The position numbers and the translations under genes are program-made. A stretch of 64,000 bases of DNA from Gemmata sp051859125 (GTDB taxonomy: Bacteria; Planctomycetota; Planctomycetia; Gemmatales; Gemmataceae): positions 42,723-106,722 of the forward strand of contig NZ_JBHYGG010000247.1 of assembly GCF_051859125.1 (NCBI RefSeq). Direction: 5' to 3'. The notes beneath the pieces are model-generated. The model did not search any database. It worked only from the letters and a program-made list of their open reading frames with translations, and was not told the origin of the DNA. Of the stretch, positions 33,216-41,918 are shown piece after piece (within the stretch, counting starts at the first letter, position 1; the number at the start of each line of letters is the position of its first letter).

Positions 33216-34355
33216 ATGGGACTCGGCAGTTGGATCGGCGGACAGTTCATCGACATCATCGAGTGGACCGAGCCCAGCCAGAACGAGATCCTGGCGCACC
33301 GGTTCACCCGCCACAAGAACGAGATTAAGAACGGGGCGAAGTTGATCGTCCGCGAGGGGCAGGCGGCCGGGTTCGTCAAGGAGGGGCAACTCGCCGACGT
33401 CAAGCTGCCGGGCATGTACACGCTCGACACCAAGAACATGCCGATCCTGTCCACCATCCTCGGGTGGAAGTACGGGTTCGAGTCGCCGTTCAAGTGCGAG
33501 GTCTACTTCATCGCCACCCGCCAGTGGACCGACCAGAAGTGGGGCACCCAGAACCCGGTGATGTACCGCGACCCGGAGTTCGGCCCGGTGCGGCTGCGGG
33601 CGTTCGGCAGCTACGCCTTCAAGATCACCGACCCGGCCACGTTCCTGAAGGAACTCGTCGCCACCGACCCGTCGTTCGAGCTGTACGAGATCTCCGCCCA
33701 GTTCCGCAACGTCATCGTGTCGCGGTTCATCGACGCGCTCGGCGGCGCGAAGATCCCGATGCTCGACCTCGCCGGGAACTACGAGAAGGTCAGCAACCTC
33801 GCCAGGGAGCGCGTCGCGCCCGAACTGGCGAAGATGGGCGTGGCGCTCACGCAGTTCTTCGTCGAGAACATCTCGCTCCCGCCCGAGGTCGAAGCGGCGC
33901 TCGACAAGCGGTCGCAGATGTCGGTGCTGGGCAACCTCGACCAGTACGCCAAGCTCCAGACGGCCGACGCGATCCGCGACGCGGCGCAGAACCCCGGCGG
34001 GCTCGCGGGGCTCGGCGCGAACCTCGGGGCGGGGGTCGCGATCGGCAACGCGATGGGCGGCGCGTTCGCGGGCGCGGGTTCGGCCCCCGGCGTCGTCACC
34101 CCCGCCAACACCACCTCCCCAGCGGCCGCCGCCGGCCCGCCCCCGCTGCCCACGGCGGTCGCGTTCCACGCCTCGATCGACGGCGTCGCGTCCGGCCCGT
34201 TTGACCTGGCGGCGCTGACGCAGCACGTCCGCAACGGGAAGGTCACGCGCGCGACGCTCGTGTGGAAGACGGGCATGGCCGGGTGGGTCGCCGCCCAGAC
34301 GGTGCCGGAACTCAACGCGCTGTTCGCCGACGTGCCGCCGCCGCTCCCTGGCTAA
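33216..34355 (+). CDS. YdjI-like SPFH domain protein with C-terminal GYF_2 domain, 379 aa
   Basis: Residues 1-240 match the SPFH/virion-core-like fold: WIGGQFIDIIEWTEPSQNEILAHRF, VREGQAAGFVKEGQL, then GSYAFKITDPATFLKELV, and a flotillin-like helix with LARERVAPELAKMGVALTQFFVENISLPPEVEAALDK. A Gly/Ala linker (270-300) leads to a GYF_2 domain (SGPFDLAALTQHVRNGKVTRATLVWKTGMAGWVAAQTV). It belongs to the YdjI group, often found next to a YdjG-like zinc-ribbon protein, as here; such pairs act in PspA-type membrane stress responses. Confidence 0.72.
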   Translation: MGLGSWIGGQFIDIIEWTEPSQNEILAHRFTRHKNEIKNGAKLIVREGQAAGFVKEGQLADVKLPGMYTLDTKNMPILSTILGWKYGFESPFKCEVYFIATRQWTDQKWGTQNPVMYRDPEFGPVRLRAFGSYAFKITDPATFLKELVATDPSFELYEISAQFRNVIVSRFIDALGGAKIPMLDLAGNYEKVSNLARERVAPELAKMGVALTQFFVENISLPPEVEAALDKRSQMSVLGNLDQYAKLQTADAIRDAAQNPGGLAGLGANLGAGVAIGNAMGGAFAGAGSAPGVVTPANTTSPAAAAGPPPLPTAVAFHASIDGVASGPFDLAALTQHVRNGKVTRATLVWKTGMAGWVAAQTVPELNALFADVPPPLPG

Positions 34356-34463
34356 ATCCGAAATTCGAAGCACGAAATCCGAACATTGCAGCAGTCCCAA
34401 GCTGACCCGCGTCGGTTAGCGCCCGGTCTTCGTTTCGAATTTCGTACTTCGAATTTCGGATTT
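34354..34463. repeat. Intergenic inverted repeat of AAATCCGAAATTCGAA type
   Basis: Arms at 34354-34384 (AAATCCGAAATTCGAAGC...) and 34431-34463 (TTCGAATTTCGTACTTCGAATTTCGGATTT-like) are imperfect inverted copies, each of two ATTCGA-like units. It sits between the SPFH and zinc-ribbon genes and could form a long stem-loop in the mRNA or a transposon-derived MITE remnant. Confidence 0.75.
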
Positions 34464-34467
34464 GCTC

Positions 34468-35847
34468 ATGGACGCCCCGCCCCCCCTGCCGACTCCGAAC
34501 GCGCCCGCGGAGACGCGCGAGCCGTCGCTCTCGAAGGCCCCGCCCGCCGGGAAGCTGTTCCCGTGCCTGAAGTGCGGGGCGAAGGTCGAGTTCGACCCGC
34601 GGACCCGCTCGCTCAAGTGCCCGTACTGCGGCCACGAGAGCACCCTCGCAGCCCCCGGCGAGACCGACGCCGTCGTCGAGCGCGACTTCGACGAGTACGC
34701 CGCGAAGCGCGCGAGCGGCGCGCCCATCGAGGGCCGGTCGTCGCAGGTCCGCTGCTCCGGGTGCGGCGCGATGGTGCTGCTCGAAGACAAGGTCGTCACC
34801 GAGAAGTGCCCGTTCTGTAGCACCCACCTGGAGAACAAGCCCGAGGCGGCCGCCGGGATGATCCCGCCGGAGTCGCTCGTGCCGTTCGGCGTGGACCTGC
34901 GCGCCGCCCGCGAGGCGTTCGACGCCTGGCTCAAGGGGCTGTGGTTCGCGCCCAACGAGTTAAAGAATGTCGCCAACCTCGGCCAACTCGCCGGCGTCTA
35001 CGTCCCGTACTGGACCTACGACGCGATGACGTACACCGGGTACTCCGGCATGCGGGGCGACGACTACACCGAGACCGAGACGTACACCGAGCGGGACGCG
35101 CAGGGGAACAACGTCACCAAGACCCGCACCGTTGTCCGCACCCTGTGGTACCCGGTCTCGGGCGAGGTGCAGCACTTCTTCGACGACGTGCTGGTGTGCG
35201 GGTCGAAGAGCGTCCCCGCGCACCTCGTCCGCGGCATGGAGCCGTGGGAACTCGGCGCGCTCGAGCCGTTCCGGGCCGAGTTCCTCGCCGGGCTCAAGAC
35301 CGAGCGGTACGCGGTGGACCTCACCGAGGGGCTCGGCGTCGCCAAGGAGATGATGGAGCCGACCATCGACCAGCTCATCCGCCGCGACATCGGCGGCGAC
35401 CACCAGCGGATCATCGACAAGTCGACACAGTACCTCGGCGTCACGTTCAAGCACTGCCTGCTGCCGGTGTGGGTCGCGAACTACCGCTACCACGAGAAGC
35501 TGTTCCAGATCCTCGTGAACGGCAGCTCGGGCAAGGTGTCCGGGGAGCGGCCGTACAGTTGGGCGAAGATCCTCACCCTAGTCGCACTCATCGCGCTCGT
35601 CGTCGGCGGGATCATCGCGACCGTGATGGTTCTCAAGAAGTCGCCGGGCGTCGCCCACCAGCCGCAGCGGCAGTCACGGCGACAGGCGGTCCCGCACCCA
35701 GGTCGCCGGTGGCGCGAGGGTGAACCGGACGCGGTCGTGCAGCCGGCTCGGGCGGCCCTGCCAAAACTCGAACACCCGCGGCACCACGCGGTACCCGCCC
35801 CAGTTCGGCGGCCGCGGCACCGCGCCGTACGGGTACCGAGCGACTAG
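34468..35847 (+). CDS. YdjG-like zinc-ribbon membrane protein
   Basis: 459 residues; ATG at 34468. Two zinc ribbons: CLKCGAKVEFDPRTRSLKCPYCG (CxxC at 33-36 and 51-54) and CSGCGAMVLLEDKVVTEKCPFCS (96-99 and 114-117). Residues 130-360 continue the YdjG fold (YVPYWTYDAMTYTGYSGMRG, LPVWVANYRYHEKLFQILVNGSSG), and a span at about 368-390 (ILTLVALIALVVGGIIATVMVL) anchors it. The tail from about residue 394 overlaps the antisense pdxH 3' end for 174 bp, which may reflect loss of the original stop. Likely partner of the SPFH protein. Confidence 0.7.
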   Translation: MDAPPPLPTPNAPAETREPSLSKAPPAGKLFPCLKCGAKVEFDPRTRSLKCPYCGHESTLAAPGETDAVVERDFDEYAAKRASGAPIEGRSSQVRCSGCGAMVLLEDKVVTEKCPFCSTHLENKPEAAAGMIPPESLVPFGVDLRAAREAFDAWLKGLWFAPNELKNVANLGQLAGVYVPYWTYDAMTYTGYSGMRGDDYTETETYTERDAQGNNVTKTRTVVRTLWYPVSGEVQHFFDDVLVCGSKSVPAHLVRGMEPWELGALEPFRAEFLAGLKTERYAVDLTEGLGVAKEMMEPTIDQLIRRDIGGDHQRIIDKSTQYLGVTFKHCLLPVWVANYRYHEKLFQILVNGSSGKVSGERPYSWAKILTLVALIALVVGGIIATVMVLKKSPGVAHQPQRQSRRQAVPHPGRRWREGEPDAVVQPARAALPKLEHPRHHAVPAPVRRPRHRAVRVPSD

Positions 35848-36321
35848 CTCCGCGTGGCGCTGTTCGAGGAACTCGCGGCCGGGGATGACCGCACTCTGCG
35901 CCGACGCCCACGCGCCTAACCTGCTCCCGAGCGGCCGGTTCGCGAAGTAGTCGTCCGACTCGGCCGCGGTCACCCGCTCCACGGTCCCCTCCACTCGCAC
36001 CTGGCGTTCGAGCGCGTGCCACGGGAACACGAGCGCCGCCCGCGGGTTCGCGTCGAGTTCGTGCCCCTTGCGGCTGTCGTAGTTCGTGAAGAACGTGAAC
36101 CCGCGGTCGTCGAGCGCCTTCAGCAGCACGAGCCGGGCCGACGGGAACCCGTCGGGCGTACTGGTCGCGAGCACGAAGGCGTTCGGCTCGTGCAGGCTCG
36201 CGGCGACCGCCTGCGCGAACCACTGGTGGAACAGCGCGAACGGGTCGGTCCCCGCGTCCCCCTCCGAGAGCCCCCCGGCGGCGTACTCCTTGCGCATGTC
36301 GGCAATCGATGGCGTGCTCAC
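35674..36321 (-). CDS. pdxH: Pyridoxamine 5'-phosphate oxidase
   Basis: 215 residues from a GTG at 36319-36321 with GGAGA six bases upstream; the longer frame to 36360 lacks a site. MRKEYAAGGLSE starts the PdxH domain; FHQWFAQAVAASLHEPNAFVLATSTPDGFPSARLVLLKALDDRGFTFFTNYDSRKGHELDANPRAALVFPWHALERQVRVEG contains the FMN-binding RLVLLK and Y/SRKG motifs. The C-terminal RLHDRVRFTLAPP and terminal DRLSP are typical. It forms pyridoxal phosphate from PMP/PNP. Antisense overlap with the zinc-ribbon gene. Confidence 0.93.
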   Translation of the reverse strand: MSTPSIADMRKEYAAGGLSEGDAGTDPFALFHQWFAQAVAASLHEPNAFVLATSTPDGFPSARLVLLKALDDRGFTFFTNYDSRKGHELDANPRAALVFPWHALERQVRVEGTVERVTAAESDDYFANRPLGSRLGAWASAQSAVIPGREFLEQRHAELVARYPYGAVPRPPNWGGYRVVPRVFEFWQGRPSRLHDRVRFTLAPPATWVRDRLSP

Positions 36322-36339
36322 GGCGTCTCCAAAGTAGAC

Positions 36340-36547
36340 CCACGGACCCGGGGTTCGCACCCTGGGCTACGCTCGGTCGTCCCTCCGGGACTCAAGGCAC
36401 TGAGCCCCCGAAGGGGGCGGCAGTGCGGAGCCCCACGGACCCAGGGTTTACACCCTGGGCTACGAACTGTCGTCCCTTCGGGACTGAAAGCATTCAGCCC
36501 CCGAAGGGGGCGGCAGTCCGTAGCCCAGGGTGTAAACCCTGGGTCTC
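36340..36547. repeat. Tandem 93-bp intergenic repeats plus an inverted copy
   Basis: A unit starting CCACGGACCC(G/A)GGGTT and containing CACCCTGGGCTACG and GCCCCCGAAGGGGGCGGCAGT recurs at about 36340 and 36433 (period about 93 bp). An inverted piece (GTAGCCCAGGGTGTAAACCC) follows at about 36520-36544. It is typical Gemmata-type intergenic repeat DNA. Confidence 0.8.
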
Positions 36548-37399
36548 CTGGGCTATGCACCCGAACCGCTCATCATAGGCGGCCAGGCCGAACGGCGGGC
36601 GGTAGGCGTGCAACTCGTTCCGCCCGGCGAACGGTGCGCACTTCAGGAACATGCGGCGGTTGTCGGTGCGGAGCCGCGGCGTCTGGAGCGTGCGAATTCC
36701 GGCCCGCGAGCCCCGCAGCACCTCCCGGCACATCTTCAGCCGCCACCGCCACCCGAGGCGCCCGGGCTGGTCCGGCGGGTCGAGGAACGCGCTCTCGGTT
36801 TCGGTGAAGTACGTGCCCCGAAGAAGTTGCCGGAAGGCGTCGGGCTCGGGGAGGAACTCGCAGTTGTGGTCCGCGAAGTTGAACAGCGCCTCCTGCCGGC
36901 CGAGTTCGGTGGCGACCGACCCTTCCATCAGGACGACCGTGTTCGCGTGGCAGCAGTGGCGGATCTGTGCGAGCGCGTAGAACGGGTCGAACAGGTGGTA
37001 CCAGACCCCGAGGAACAGGATCACGTCGAACTGCTCGTTCAGCGAAGCGAGGTCGTACGCCGAGACGTTCTGCCGGATCTCGACCGCGGAGCGGAGCAGC
37101 TCCTTCGCAACGTGAATCCCCTTACCCGCGGCCCAGTTCTGCGAGACGTCGTCGGTCGCGAGCACCCGCGTCGCCCCGCGGCGCTCGGCCAAGAAGCTCC
37201 AGTGCCCGTCCCAGCACCCGATGTCGAGGACGCTCTTGCCGCGGAAGTCGGTGCGGCTCAGGTGCCCCTCGATGAACGCCCAGATGCGGCGGTGCCCCGC
37301 GTCGGGCGGCGTCCGCGGAACCGCCCGCAGCCCGTTGCCGAAGTCGAACTCGTGGTACCACTCGACCGAGTCGATGCGCTCCTGAGCGGTCTGCTCCAT
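36494..37399 (-). CDS. SAM-dependent methyltransferase, CmoB/DUF1698-like
   Basis: 301 residues. IWAFIEGHLSRTDFRGKSVLDIGCWDGHWSFLAERRG holds the SAM motif I (VLDIGCWDG, about residues 56-64), then ATDDVSQNWAAGKGIHVAKELL and FDVILFLGVWYHLFDP (motif IV-like, about 125-140). The C-terminal RPPFGLAAYDERFG is family-like. The last 18 residues (QETQGLHPGLRTAAPFGG) are translated from the intergenic repeat, so the original end is probably lost. It is likely a small-molecule or tRNA methyltransferase; the substrate is unknown. Confidence 0.78.
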   Translation of the reverse strand: MEQTAQERIDSVEWYHEFDFGNGLRAVPRTPPDAGHRRIWAFIEGHLSRTDFRGKSVLDIGCWDGHWSFLAERRGATRVLATDDVSQNWAAGKGIHVAKELLRSAVEIRQNVSAYDLASLNEQFDVILFLGVWYHLFDPFYALAQIRHCCHANTVVLMEGSVATELGRQEALFNFADHNCEFLPEPDAFRQLLRGTYFTETESAFLDPPDQPGRLGWRWRLKMCREVLRGSRAGIRTLQTPRLRTDNRRMFLKCAPFAGRNELHAYRPPFGLAAYDERFGCIAQETQGLHPGLRTAAPFGG

Positions 37400-37776
37400 C
37401 GGTCGAGTTCCGGGGGAGTATGCGACGGGACCGGATGGTTCCGGAAGTGGTCCGGAGACAGGCTATGTAACCGGGCCGCACGAGCCTACGCAACTGGCGA
37501 GTAGATCAGAATTTGGTACCGGACTGTGAAGTTGGGATATCTGCGTAGTTTACGGTGATTCCGGAGCCACAATTCCGCCTCCGCACTGACAACAACGATT
37601 GCAAGGCACTCCGGATTATCAGCTTGTGGCAAACCGAGATCACTCAAACAATATTCCTTCCGGTTGAATGGGATGGTTCCGGAGGAGGGGTGTGCAGGTC
37701 GGCCGGAAACAAGAAGAATCATGCGAATGTGGCCCCGGTCGCGCAGCAGGCACGCGACCGGGGCTACGGTTCGGGA
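37400..37776. other. Intergenic, relatively AT-rich; no supported gene
   Basis: 377 bp with lower G+C than its neighbours. A 78-codon minus frame (37486-37722) has no family and was not accepted. The region separates two minus-strand genes and probably holds the methyltransferase promoter region. A terminator for the upstream cytochrome gene is listed separately. Confidence 0.5.
37732..37764 (-). terminator. Hairpin after the cytochrome gene
   Basis: A 12-bp perfect stem GCCCCGGTCGCG/CGCGACCGGGGC with a 9-nt loop (37744-37752) begins 12 bp downstream of the cytochrome stop on the minus strand. Confidence 0.7.
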
Positions 37777-40700
37777 CTACTTCTTGCGGCGCTCCTCGTA
37801 GACGTACCCCGGGTCCTTCGGGTCGTCGGAGACGAACCACGGGAGCCCGCTGCGCAGGTACATCTTCCGCTGCTCCTCGCCGTTGAGCGGGCGGGCCCCG
37901 ACGCGTCCGAACACGCCGATTTGGTTCCCGCTCTCGTCCACCGCCCGGTCCCGGTCGATGCCGCGGGAGATGGACAGGATCTCCCCGCCGTGCGGGGGCC
38001 GGTAGGTCGCGATCAGCCGCGGGGTGGGCCGCGGGCTGAACCCCTCGAACCCGGGGGTCTCGGGCGAGATGAGCTGGACGAGCCGCATCCCGTTCTTGCC
38101 GTCGGCGACGTACGCGATCAGCGAGTTGTAGGTGATGCCGAGCTTCACGTCGCGGACGTCGCACAGGTGCCCGCCGGCGTTGAACACCTGGTCGAGCTTC
38201 GGCTCCTCGGGCCTGGTGATGTCGAGGATAACGAGCCCCTTCGACCCGCCGGCGACGTAGGCGTGGGTCCGGGCCATGTAGACCGAGTGCGCCTCGGGCA
38301 GGCGGAGCACGGACTTCGGCACCGGCTTGGCGAGGTCGGTGATGTCGAGCACCTTCACCCCCTCCTCGTCGCACACGTAGGCGTAGCGGAACTGCGTGGC
38401 GACCATCTTCGCGCCCTTGATCGCCTTCTCGCCGACCACCGCGGTGATCTTCGGCTTCAGCGGCTCGTCGATGTCGACGACGACGAGCCCGGCGTCGCAC
38501 GAGATGTAGATGTAGTGGCCGACGACCAGGGCGTGCCTGGCCCCGCATAGGATGCCGTCCGGGTTGAACGTCACCTCGCGGCGGAGGAAGTTGTTCACCG
38601 GGTTGCCGTCGAGGAGCGTGGCGGCCCCGGTGAGGATCAGCCCCTCGTACTTGTCGCAGACGTACAGGTAGCCGAACAGCGGGTGGATCGGCTGCTCCCG
38701 GTTCGCCGGGTTCTGCTTGCGGGTCGGGTCCACGGCGACCGTGGTCGGGGCCGCGACGTACGTGGCGTACCGGGTCGGGAGGTAGAACTTCTGGCCGACC
38801 GGGGACACCGGGGCGGTGGTGATCCGCTCGGCGAACCCCTTGTGGTCGATGAACGCGATGTCGAACACGCGGACCCCGGCGTCGCCGCACGCGGCGTACA
38901 GGTACTCGCCGCGGTTCTGCACCATGAGCACCTCGGACTTCTTGAACGGCTTGGTGACGCCGGTGAGGACGTCCCGCCCGGGGTGCTCGTGCGCGTCCTT
39001 GAGGAGCCCGCCCCGCTCGACGTGCTTCTTGAACTCGTCCGGGTACGCCCACCGGTGCAGGTCGCTGCCGAACACGGCCTGGGGCTCGGTGGTCTCGGTG
39101 ACGACGACCGCGAACAGCCCCTCCTCGCCGGCCGCGGCCCACGCGAACTTGCCCATGAAGTTCACGAACCCGGTCCCGTGCATGAGCAACTGGCTCATCC
39201 AGGCGTTGTTGTTGTTCTCCTTGGAGACGTGGCAGTCGGAGCACTGCTTGGTCTCCCGGACCCCGCGGCCGCGGACCGTGTGCGGCACGTTCGTGCTGAA
39301 CGCGATGCCCCCGTACCCGTCGGCCGAGATGGTCTGCTGCTGCGGGTAGATGGTCTCGCGGTTCCCGTTGTTGCTGGTCACGTGGATCGCGCAACTGGAC
39401 CGGGCCGGGTTCACCTTGTTCTTGGTCGCGTCGCCGTCCCGGGCGAGCATGAAGACGTCGTCGCGGAGGGTCTGGAAGTTGTACGCGGTGAAGTTCCGCT
39501 GCACGTCGCCGTCGGCGTGGAGCATGGGCATCTTGAGGTTCGCCCGCTGGGGCAGGTGGCACCCGAAGCAGCTCGGGTTCCACGCCGAGTGGCACGAGAT
39601 GCAAGTCATGTTGTCGTTGCGGTGGGCGGTGCACTTCTCCCCGCCCTCGGGCAGGTCGCCCCAGACCATCTTGTCGCCCTCGAACCGCACCGTCTTGGCC
39701 AGGGCCGACTTCTCGTTGTACCGGGCGTGGCCCTTGGTGATCGTGTCGCGGGTCTGCACCAGCTCCCACCGGAGCCCCTTCTCGACGGACGAGTTCTGGA
39801 AGTACCGCTTGCGGCCGTCGGGCAGGTCCTGGACCTCGAACCGCGGGGTGCCGAACGGGGTCTTCATGGCCAGCAGGTTCCGGCCCTGGCCGTCCGGGGC
39901 CGACGTGTACGACGCGGGGCCGGACGTGCGGAGCGTGGCGGTCTTCTCGACCGTGCCGTGGCAGTCGATGCACTGGATCTCGGTGGCCGCCCGGACCTCC
40001 ATGTGGAGCCGGTTGTTGCCGTGCATGTCCTGCGAGAAGTGGCAGTCGACGCAGTGCATCCCCTTTTCCATGTGGATGTCGAGGAGGTGGACCGGCGCGC
40101 CGGACCGGCACCCGTCGAGCTTGGTCTCGGCCTCGCGGGCCGCCTTCGGGCCGGTCGCCGGGTCGTCGAACTGGCGGGTCTTCTCGTGGAACGTGCGGGC
40201 CACGTTCGGCCACTCCATGCCGGCGGCGAGCTTGGTCGGGTCGGGCGGGCCGACCGGGCCGCCCGTGTGGTCGATGAAGTTCCCCTTCAGGTCCTTCTTG
40301 AACACGGCCCGGAACGCCCACCCGTGGCTGTGGAAGTCGCCGAACTGGATCTTGGACAACTTCGGGTTGAGCAGCGACAGGTCGTTGAGGAACGCCTGGT
40401 CGGACAGGTTGCTGCGGGCCGCGGACTCGTTCGGGTTGAGCGCCAGCGACCGGACCAGCTCCTCGGCCGTGGGGTTCTTCTGCTTGGCCGGGTAGATGTG
40501 CCGGGCCTCGGTCTCCTCGTCGTACCACATGTACCCGATGTAGCTGTTCATGACCGTGGTGCCCGGGTGGACGTGGCACACCATGCACTGGCTGGTCGGG
40601 ATCGCGTTGGTGAACTTGTGCTCGATCGGGTGCCCGCTCTCATTGGTCGGGATGGTCGGGTCCTTGGTGAAGCTGGTGCCGCGGTTGCCGTACTGCGCGT

Positions 40701-41820
40701 ACGGCCCGGAGTGCACCCGGGACCGGTCGTTGGCGTACACGACGTGGCACGCGGTGCACCCGCTCTGGCGGTAGTCGCCGGGGTGGTCGTTGGTGCCCAT
40801 CATGTTGAGGGTCGGGTCGAACAGGCGGGTCTTGTTGGCACTGACGAGGACCGGGTCGGTCCGGTTGCTGGTGCCGAGCCCGCGGACGCTGAGCCGGGTC
40901 CGCGGGCGGCCGGGCTCCTCGGTCCGCTCGGGGATGCCGATCTCGGGCAGGAACCGGCCCCCGGGCTCGAAGATGCGGAGCACGTTGCCGGGCTGGCTCA
41001 TCTCGAACCGCGGGAGCGGGTCGAGCTGGACGAGCACGCCGTGCCGGTCCTGCTCCTCCTGGGTGGGCGGCGGGAACGTCTTGAGCCGGAGCCCGGCCCC
41101 CTTCATGCCGTACGCCTCGCCGAGCACGGGCCGCTTGACCGGCAGGGTGCCGTTGTTGTACGCGGCCGAGCCCCACAGCATGCACCCGGTGGACATGATC
41201 TGCTTGCGGTTCGTCTGCACCTCCTTGGGGTGGCACCCGGCGGTCCCGCAGCCGATGTGCGCGACGCGGAAGTCGCCCGGGTTGACGAACCGGATGAAGG
41301 CCGGGGACTCGTTGTTCAGCAGCGTGTACGCGCGGACCGGGTTGGCGGACGCGGGCCACAGGTGCGGGTTGCGGGAGGCGACGTGCGCCTTCTCCTTGGT
41401 GGCCGCGCACGGGTCGCCGCCGTGGCAGTCGGTGCACCCGATGCGGAGGGTGGGCTTGCAGTGCGGGTCGCCGGTGTTCTGGTGGCAGGTCACGCACAGC
41501 CCGGACTTGGCCTGGGCCTGTTCGGCGGTCTGCTTCATCAGCTCGACGCCGGCCAGTTCGGGCGGCATCGGGAACGGGTCGTTCGGGTCGGTGGACCACT
41601 CGGGGTTCAGGGGGTCGCGGGTGCCGTCGCCCAGCGGCAGCAGCGGCGACGCCTTGGACAGGCTGGCGGCGGGGATGACGGCACCCTTGGGCGCGGGCTG
41701 GGCGGCGTACGCGGCGAGCCCGATGAAGAGGGGCACGGCGGCGGCCACGGTCCGGACGGCGAACCCGCTGCGACCGGGGCGGGCGTGGCGACCGGATGGA
41801 ACTGAAACGGGCGCGTCCAT
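37777..41820 (-). CDS. Large multiheme cytochrome c with LVIVD-like repeats, 1347 aa
   Basis: ATG at 41818-41820 after GGGGGGACGC; a signal/TM region at 20-41. Nine CXXCH motifs are visible: CVTCH (109-113), CTDCH (129-133), then CTACH, CMVCH, CVDCH, CIDCH, CISCH, CFGCH and CSDCH; one CX4CH (CGTAGCH, 191-197) may take a tenth heme. The C-terminal third has LVIVD-type beta-propeller repeats (GLVVVDIDEPLKPKITAVVG, GVKVLDITDLAKPVPKSVL, GLVILDITRPEEPKLDQVF). Such planctomycete proteins likely move electrons in the periplasm or across the outer membrane. Partners are unknown. Confidence 0.88.
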   Translation of the reverse strand: MDAPVSVPSGRHARPGRSGFAVRTVAAAVPLFIGLAAYAAQPAPKGAVIPAASLSKASPLLPLGDGTRDPLNPEWSTDPNDPFPMPPELAGVELMKQTAEQAQAKSGLCVTCHQNTGDPHCKPTLRIGCTDCHGGDPCAATKEKAHVASRNPHLWPASANPVRAYTLLNNESPAFIRFVNPGDFRVAHIGCGTAGCHPKEVQTNRKQIMSTGCMLWGSAAYNNGTLPVKRPVLGEAYGMKGAGLRLKTFPPPTQEEQDRHGVLVQLDPLPRFEMSQPGNVLRIFEPGGRFLPEIGIPERTEEPGRPRTRLSVRGLGTSNRTDPVLVSANKTRLFDPTLNMMGTNDHPGDYRQSGCTACHVVYANDRSRVHSGPYAQYGNRGTSFTKDPTIPTNESGHPIEHKFTNAIPTSQCMVCHVHPGTTVMNSYIGYMWYDEETEARHIYPAKQKNPTAEELVRSLALNPNESAARSNLSDQAFLNDLSLLNPKLSKIQFGDFHSHGWAFRAVFKKDLKGNFIDHTGGPVGPPDPTKLAAGMEWPNVARTFHEKTRQFDDPATGPKAAREAETKLDGCRSGAPVHLLDIHMEKGMHCVDCHFSQDMHGNNRLHMEVRAATEIQCIDCHGTVEKTATLRTSGPASYTSAPDGQGRNLLAMKTPFGTPRFEVQDLPDGRKRYFQNSSVEKGLRWELVQTRDTITKGHARYNEKSALAKTVRFEGDKMVWGDLPEGGEKCTAHRNDNMTCISCHSAWNPSCFGCHLPQRANLKMPMLHADGDVQRNFTAYNFQTLRDDVFMLARDGDATKNKVNPARSSCAIHVTSNNGNRETIYPQQQTISADGYGGIAFSTNVPHTVRGRGVRETKQCSDCHVSKENNNNAWMSQLLMHGTGFVNFMGKFAWAAAGEEGLFAVVVTETTEPQAVFGSDLHRWAYPDEFKKHVERGGLLKDAHEHPGRDVLTGVTKPFKKSEVLMVQNRGEYLYAACGDAGVRVFDIAFIDHKGFAERITTAPVSPVGQKFYLPTRYATYVAAPTTVAVDPTRKQNPANREQPIHPLFGYLYVCDKYEGLILTGAATLLDGNPVNNFLRREVTFNPDGILCGARHALVVGHYIYISCDAGLVVVDIDEPLKPKITAVVGEKAIKGAKMVATQFRYAYVCDEEGVKVLDITDLAKPVPKSVLRLPEAHSVYMARTHAYVAGGSKGLVILDITRPEEPKLDQVFNAGGHLCDVRDVKLGITYNSLIAYVADGKNGMRLVQLISPETPGFEGFSPRPTPRLIATYRPPHGGEILSISRGIDRDRAVDESGNQIGVFGRVGARPLNGEEQRKMYLRSGLPWFVSDDPKDPGYVYEERRKK

Positions 41821-41918
41821 GCGTCCCCCCGAGCGTGCGGCTGGTACAAGAACCGGGGTGTATACCACCACCGCAGGGGGCGTCAAGGTAGACCCGGGCG
41901 CGAGCCGGGGGCCAGGGT

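Noticed and set aside
37486..37722. 78-codon minus frame
   Set aside because: No family, no ribosome site, lower G+C than neighbours; probably chance.
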